Part shown: one piece after another, positions 58,907 through 64,000 of the stretch
How positions within the stretch are numbered: the first letter of the stretch is position 1
How the letters are laid out: each line of letters begins with the position of its first letter
Origin: Metellina segmentata
Lineage: Eukaryota > Arthropoda > Arachnida > Araneae > Tetragnathidae
Assembly: GCA_947359465.1 (NCBI GenBank)
Contig: OX375874.1
Coordinates: forward strand, 86,109,672-86,173,671
Direction of reading: 5' to 3'
DNA length: 64,000 nt
Notes under the pieces: model-generated
Database searches by the model: none
What the model was told of the DNA's origin: nothing
What the model saw: the letters and a program-made list of their open reading frames with translations, nothing else
Program-made: the position numbers and the translations under genes

Positions 58907-59035
58907 TTACGATAAGTATTGTGTGTTTTTGCTATTATTCCTTATGCTATCTGCCTCAATGCGTCAGAATAGTGATTACCCTATCGAACAGAGGAAAGAA
59001 GATCTGCTGATGTGGGCAAATAACTGTCTCTTTCA
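58907..59035. repeat. Decayed terminal spacer of the array
   Basis: Recognisable spacer words (GTGTTTTTGCTATTATTCC, CCCTATCGAACAGAG) persist with many substitutions until about 59035, after which similarity ends. Confidence 0.7.
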
Positions 59036-60184
59036 AGTGTTAAGTGCTTGTTTTTATTTGACAAAACACAAAGTTTACACATATAATTTACAGCTTTGTT
59101 TCTGTTTTTTCGAGAAACACTAAATTATAATTGTTTTTTTTTAACCTTCAGAAATTGGGGGACATTCAAAGTAGTTTCTAATGGATATTGTGTTTGTATT
59201 AATACTATTTAGTCTGCAGTAATATAGTTTATGCAACATATTATTTCTATTAGGTACTAAAAGAAATTTTTTTTAAAAATTGTTTCAAATTGTTTCATTT
59301 CAATTATTTAAACCTCTACAACCAATTGTTAATTATTAAGATAATAGCTGCTAATATGTTATTTTACAAAAACACTGCTATTGAAAGAACAGCCCATTCT
59401 ATGAAATCAGTGGCGTCACCAAAATTTTCTTAATAAGCATAATCTCTATACCCCTTCCTTTGGTAAATTTTACCCGTCGAATTTATTTATCTATAGTGTC
59501 TGGCGCCATCTGGTTTGTCGACAGTACAGCCGAAACAGTTGTATGAAGAGGTGACTCACAACACACCTGATTAAAAGTGTAAAGGAGGTACTTATAGAGT
59601 ACAAAAGTGTGTGTGTTGGACGCATAGGGAGATAACGGGGAGGTTGGTGTTGATTACGAACGGAAGAATCCCTTTAAACATTTCATTGTGATTGTTTTGT
59701 TCTATTTCTTCTCAGCTAAATTAAACGCGTTTTACTATTCCTCGGAATTTTTCCGATAATTAAAGAACCACACCACCGTTCGACCTCGGCACGAGAATAT
59801 CCATTCAAAGACATAGTCTACTATTGCAAATATTTAAGACACGAAAAAAAATTGACAACGTCCTTTTATGTGCGTATCCTTAGTTTTTATAGTAGTATGT
59901 AGCGTAACAGCTAAAACAACTTTGAATGCCGAGTTTGAATTTGATCAACCATAACGATGAGCAAATAAAAGGGGGAACTTTTTCCCTCCGCAGCTGTACA
60001 TTTGGTGAATCCAAGTCAACCAGTCATAGAATAAAATCGAAATAGTTTTTTACCTGTTACTTTGAAGGTTAGTGAACTGAATCCTTTGGTTTATACATCT
60101 AATAAATACATACTCAATCGCTCGCAGAATAACTGACGAAAGAGGCATAAAAATCTAATAAATATTTTTTTCGGTATCAAAATA
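59036..60184. other. Unique AT-rich DNA, no gene seen
   Basis: Stop codons are frequent in all frames and no repeat or RNA gene was recognised. Confidence 0.6.
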
Positions 60185-60224
60185 CAGGGGTTGGACAAAA
60201 TAATGTGAACACCTGTGAAAAGAT
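60185..60224 (+). repeat. Tc1-like terminal inverted repeat, left
   Basis: 40 bp, 37/40 identical to the mirrored right end. Confidence 0.88.
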
Positions 60225-60236
60225 AACTTTTTTTTA

Positions 60237-61255
60237 TTAATAGGCCCTTGGTCCTCTTTTTGCATGAATTACAGCTCGTATCCTACGTGGAATTGACAAA
60301 CACAAGTCACGTACAACATTCAGAGGGATACGTTCCCACTCAAATTGCAAAAAAGTCCCTAATTCAGAAAGTGTCCTTGGAGGGGGGAATCGACTGAGCA
60401 GCTTATTTTCCAAAATTCCCCCCAAAGGTTCAATTATATTGAGATCAAGGGACTGAGGGTCCAGATGAGGTGCTCTATTTCATCGTCATGTTCATAAAAC
60501 CAGTCTCGGGCAATTCCACAGGTGTGAATGGGGGCATTATCATCTTGGAAGACTGGTCGTTTAGCAGGAAACACAGTTTGCACCATTGGGTGAAGATGGT
60601 TGGCCAGAAGACTGACATAATCCTCTCCTGTAACATGGCCATTCAGAACAACAAGTGGGTCAAGACCACGATGTGATATCGCACCCCAGATCATCACTGA
60701 ACCGCCGCCATACTTAACCGTAGGCCGAAGACGGTCAACTTGATAGGCTTCTGGTGGCGTTCTCCAAACGTAAACACGTCCATTTGTCGGGAATAATGTG
60801 AACGACTATTCGTCTGACCATATTACATTCTCCCATTGTTGTAGTGTCCAATTTTTATACTCGCGACACCATATTCGTCGCTTCAAGGCATTGCACACTG
60901 AAATCAATGGTTTTGAAATAGCCGCTCTACCATGAATATTTGCCATATACAGTTCACGCCCGATAGTTTTTGATGGAACTGCTTCCTGCAGATGTGTGTT
61001 CACCTCAGATGTTATCTGGGATGCTGTTGTCTTGTGTTTTTTTGCCACAATCCGATTCAAAACCTTCTGTCTCTGTCATTCAGCTTCGATTTTCGACCAC
61101 TGTTGTGCTTTTTAGATGATGATTTTCCCTGTTTCAAATATGCTGACATTACAGTCTCTCCTAACACCTTGAAGGGTGGCCGTTATCGTTACTGAGGCTC
61201 CATCAAGACGGGCCCCAACAATCATGCCTCTTTCGAAATCAGAGCGATCAGCCAT
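60237..61255 (-). pseudogene. Tc1-like transposase, disrupted
   Basis: A start at 61255 opens MADRSDFERGMIVGARLDGA, like the helix-turn-helix N terminus of Tc1 transposases. Reading then breaks around 61070-61140 by frameshift and stop. The segment at 60806-61060 carries the family block SNIHGRAAI-like (here ANIHGRAAISKPLI) and the first catalytic aspartate in WSDE. A TAG stop follows WSDE directly. The segment at 60434-60697 holds FQDDNAPIHT with the second catalytic aspartate. A further frameshift near 60435 separates SLDLNIIE (third acidic residue) and the C terminus ending at 60237. All three catalytic positions are still recognisable, but at least three lesions make it non-functional. 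Confidence 0.88.
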
Positions 61256-61400
61256 AACGCAATTTCAGCACAGAAATAATATTTCGCATCCGACTTCTAA
61301 CACTGCTAGCAGCATACTGATGTGTGTACTTTCTCGTCCGCTAGGTGGCACCCTTCCCCGCAAGAGGGCCGGAATATACGAGAGGTTTCTTCCAATTGCT

Positions 61401-61440
61401 ATTTTTTCACAAGTGTTCATATTATTTTGTCCAACCCCTG
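61401..61440 (-). repeat. Tc1-like terminal inverted repeat, right
   Basis: Mirror of the left end, finishing in CCAACCCCTG next to TA. Confidence 0.88.
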
Positions 61441-61442
61441 TA

Positions 61443-61822
61443 TATCCCTCATCATAAAATTACAACCAAAAACGTTTGGTAAATAGAAAAAAAAAAAGGA
61501 AAAAGATAAAATCGAATACTTACGACACCGAAATGCTTATCGAACGAACATAGATTTTATTTTAGAGTTGAAAACGCAGAAGATAGTGAGCTGTCGTGAA
61601 GTGGTTTTTCTAAAGTCACATTTATACCGGAGATGCGATCACGTCCCCCTACAAACATCGAAGACATTCCGAGAGACAGCACTAATTTTATCGTCAAGAT
61701 CTTGTGTCAATTTGGCGTGTGTGCAACACCAATTTTGTTTTCACTAGGAGAGGTAAAAATCAAAGGACTGCAACATTTTGAGGGACATTTTTTCATGACG
61801 AAATTTGGAGTGCAAATGTTCC
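61443..61822. other. Unique DNA, no gene seen
   Basis: An open frame from 61633 runs into the hAT element and has no recognisable motif, so I do not call it. Confidence 0.5.
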
Positions 61823-61830
61823 CCCTATAT

Positions 61831-62455
61831 CAGCCCAACCTTTTAGTAACTGCGTATCACTTGAAATTTTTAGAAATTTTTGGCGTACCACCAGTCCTAT
61901 ATTTTTTTAGAAACATATATCTACTGTCAGAAAAGTGCCCAATGGCTTGTTTTATTTTAATTAAAATTCTAACAAAAATGCTTCATATTTTATGATTAAT
62001 GCACTTGTATTTCGTATTAAGGATGTTTTAATAAAGGAAAAAATAAAACGATTATTGAAAATTAGTTTTATTTTTTACTCACAGGTCTAAAAACAACTTA
62101 TTTTAAGTAATTAGTACAAACTAAGCAAACAAAGATTAATGTAATCAAAAATCAATTTTTAGTGCGAAACTTGTTGTTTGTCTTTTTTTTAATTATCAAT
62201 ATCAGGAGCAATGGAGCTCAACTTCACTCTTAAGTTCTCTTCAACACTTACTCTGTTTCTATATTTATTTTTTGTACACAAAAGTTCAGAAAAACCACTC
62301 TCACACAAGTAACTAGTAACAAATGGCACAAGAAATAGCATAACGTGGTTGTACATACTAAAAAATCGAACAAACTTCGTAGAATATTTGGGTTGCTCTA
62401 TCATCCTTACGTACCACCTGAAACGTTGTCGCGTACCACCGGTTTGGAATCACTG
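61831..62455 (-). mobile_element. Internally deleted hAT element, 625 bp
   Basis: The minus strand begins CAGTGATTCCAAACCGG, typical of hAT ends. The plus-strand left end CAGCCCAACCTTTTAG is a shortened counterpart. Flanking 8-mers CCCTATAT (61823-61830) and CGCTATAT (62456-62463) match at 7 of 8, the duplication length of hAT. Subterminal GGTGGTACGC words occur near both ends. The inside keeps only the end of a hAT transposase. Confidence 0.75.
62189..62404 (-). pseudogene. hAT transposase C-terminal fragment
   Basis: Translation contains SYLCESGFSELLCTKNKYRN followed by a VEENLRVKLSSIAPDIDN-type end. This matches the hAT dimerisation region of ZBED5/SCAND3-like transposases (TYLCESGFS, K-RNRL, E-DLR). 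Only about 70 residues remain. The catalytic core and zinc finger are missing, so it is a deletion relic. Confidence 0.8.
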
Positions 62456-62463
62456 CGCTATAT

Positions 62464-62935
62464 CATTCTCATTCAATGTTACTGCAGATAATCACCCGCC
62501 ACCCTCTGCCCTTCGGCGTAAAGTGGCTCACGTCGTCTTTTGTTCGCTCTCTGAGACATTTTTCTCTCATTGCTAGTATTTTGTCTATAACAGAAAGAGA
62601 GTCACTCATCTCTACAAAATGAGAATAGAGTCACTGTATTGTCAGCAAAGTGTTAAACTAGAGTGGTTAGGAAGTGGGTAACAAAAAGAGGTCATAAAAC
62701 ATCTTCGACACAAAAATGGACTGAAAATATTTGTAGCTACGGTGTAAACACGGCTTATCGACGCGTGAATGAAGTTGTTAGATCATGCGCAAGGATCATC
62801 TGCGCATATCAGCAGGACTGATGCTGTCATCTATCGGATTTAGAGGAAGGTGGTAGATAATCATATTTATGAATAAAATTTAAAAAATAGTTAAATTAAG
62901 TGGACTTCTGTTTTCTTCGCATTTGAAACGAAACG
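62464..62935. other. Unique DNA, no gene seen
   Basis: No motif, repeat or convincing frame was recognised. Confidence 0.5.
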
Positions 62936-62942
62936 AATGCAG

Positions 62943-63010
62943 TCTATCTCTACTATTATGAAAGGAAGTGTTTGTTTGTTTGTCTGTTTCTTACCGCAAA
63001 ATCCTGACGA
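62943..63010 (+). mobile_element. Helitron-like 5' end motif
   Basis: TCTATCTCTACTATTATG followed by GTTTGTTTGTTTGTCTG resembles the 5' ends of many arthropod Helitrons (from memory). No Rep/helicase coding is visible, so at most it is a non-autonomous copy or fragment. Confidence 0.35.
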
Positions 63011-63394
63011 TTCTATGGCACTTACAGCAATGAGATTTGACACACAGGTAGTCCAATGTTTTTGCAATTTTTGGGTCGCGGCGAATTTAAAAATTCAATC
63101 TAGAAGATTTTTAAATGAATTTAATAGTTTTATTCTCTACCTGGTTCTTCAAACGCGTTTCTCCGGACAAAGAAGAAACACCCGAATCTGGACTATTCTT
63201 CCCACGTGACCTTTCCGTCAGCCTTTGGAACCATGCCACTTTTTTCAACGCGGGGAGCTCGGAAAAAATTATTTTTTTCGTTTCCGCTTTGATTTTGCGC
63301 GGATGAATGATTTTCCAGCCAGACGATAAATATTTTAACTGGACTCACTAAGTTCTTTTTTTCTATCTTCTAGACCGATAAAGATAGAGTAAAA

Positions 63395-63720
63395 ATTTCA
63401 ACGGAATTGAAATCTGCGGAAAATTTCACTTTAGATCGATACCTAAACAAATGATTTTCTTTAAATAAATAATTTTTAAATTGAATACATCTTTTATATT
63501 TTAGCAAGAGATTGTGACGTCACGTGAAACAGATTGCATCTTCTGCCTTTGCTTAAAAAAAAAAAAGAAACGCATTACATTTCCTGTCCTATTCCATTTC
63601 AGGATATGAGACCAAAAAATAAAGACAATTTTGACTGGAATTGTTAATTCTTTTTCGTGAAATCGGAATTGCTAAATATAGATTGAATATTTCAACGGAA
63701 TTGAAATCTGCGGAAAATTT
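63395..63720. repeat. Diverged direct repeat, period about 294 bp
   Basis: ATTTCAACGGAATTGAAATC with its continuation, 32 bp in all, is identical at 63395-63426 and 63689-63720. About 90 bp upstream of each there is weaker similarity (ATTTTAACTGGACTC versus ATTTTGACTGGAATTG), suggesting two decayed tandem units. Confidence 0.65.
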
Positions 63721-63743
63721 TACATAAGATTAATAACTAACAT

Positions 63744-63781
63744 CACGGCGTTGCCCGTGGTGTTGGTTTGCTTCGCAAACC
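63744..63781 (-). mobile_element. Helitron-like 3' end with adjacent hairpins
   Basis: On the minus strand CACGGGCAACGCCGTG can form a 5-bp hairpin and is followed within a few bases by TTAGTT. This resembles arthropod Helitron 3' ends (hairpin then CTAGT). Next to it GGTTTGCTTCGCAAACC at 63765-63781 is a perfect 7-bp-stem palindrome. Confidence 0.4.
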
Positions 63782-64000
63782 AATGTCTGATTACGACAAA
63801 AAATAAACTTTTTATGCAGCACACAACAAAAAAAAATACAGAACACTGAAACGACATCAGAGAACTTCTCTTTTTCAAAATGATGCTTCTCCTTTTTTTT
63901 CTAGTACTCTTTCCTGTTCGACCTTTGGGATTGATACCGAAGCGTCGTCAATAGTATATATGTATTGAATCTACATAAACTATACACAAAGGTTGTCTTC

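Larger units (their letters stand above)
22931..59035 (-). repeat. tRNA-Asp tandem array, right part (93 tRNA copies)
   Basis: The same unit continues after the transposon, resuming exactly at the base that follows TTAA in an uninterrupted unit. There are 93 tRNA copies at a mean spacing near 387 bp. Units stay very similar to about 58.3 kb. The last two units then accumulate spacer changes, including an expanded A run near 58760-58780, and the similarity fades out around 59035. This is the true right edge of the array. Confidence 0.95.
60185..61440 (-). mobile_element. Tc1-like transposon, 1256 bp
   Basis: The left end CAGGGGTTGGACAAAATAAT and the reverse complement of the right end match over 40 bp with 3 mismatches. 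TA dinucleotides flank both ends (60183-60184 and 61441-61442), as expected for Tc1/mariner. The inside is a broken Tc1 transposase on the minus strand. Confidence 0.92.

Noticed and set aside
1..59035. CRISPR array
   Set aside because: The repeated part is nearly the whole 387-bp unit, there are no unique spacers, and the context is eukaryotic.
61633..61995. 120-codon plus-strand frame
   Set aside because: Crosses the left boundary of the hAT element and shows no domain or composition typical of a gene.
62937..63306. Two overlapping frames of 90 and 63 codons near the right edge
   Set aside because: They lie over repeat-derived sequence, overlap each other in different frames and have no recognisable motif.

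Overview
The window is eukaryotic and AT-rich. It is dominated by one very large tandem array. I infer an arthropod, possibly a chelicerate, because a Kolobok/Mutator-like transposase, a Tc1-like element and a hAT remnant occur together. The species cannot be read from the sequence.

Region 1 (1-20175) and region 3 (22931-about 59035) are a single array of roughly 387-bp units. The array was already running at the left window edge and is split by one transposon. Each unit carries one 72-nt, intronless tRNA gene on the minus strand, encoding tRNA-Asp with anticodon GUC. An A box, a B box and T-run terminators are visible, and the spacer is about 315 bp. I located 145 tRNA copies by eye, 52 left and 93 right of the transposon. 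About 29 match the consensus exactly and the rest carry lineage-specific lesions. Thirteen copies have another anticodon: eleven GCC (Gly), one TTC (Glu) and one GAC (Val). Units form higher-order repeats of 3, 4, 5, 6 and 8 units, and a block of about 13.6 kb is itself duplicated in tandem.

Region 2 (20176-22926) is a complete DNA transposon with 18-bp terminal inverted repeats, a TTAA target duplication and an uninterrupted 568-codon transposase on the minus strand. The matching site in the sister block, near 36092, is empty. The insertion is therefore probably younger than the 13.6-kb duplication.

Region 4 (about 59036-64000) is ordinary non-genic DNA. It holds a Tc1-like element with a dead transposase (60185-61440), a short internally deleted hAT element with an 8-bp target duplication (61831-62455), Helitron-like end motifs and a diverged repeat of about 294 bp near the right edge. 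I see no host protein-coding gene in the window. The many short plus-strand frames in the array are antisense to the tRNA and look non-coding.

tRNA positions below use linear numbering 1-72 from the 5' end: acceptor 1-7/65-71, D stem 10-13/22-25, anticodon stem 27-31/39-43, anticodon 34-36, T stem 48-52/60-64, discriminator 72.
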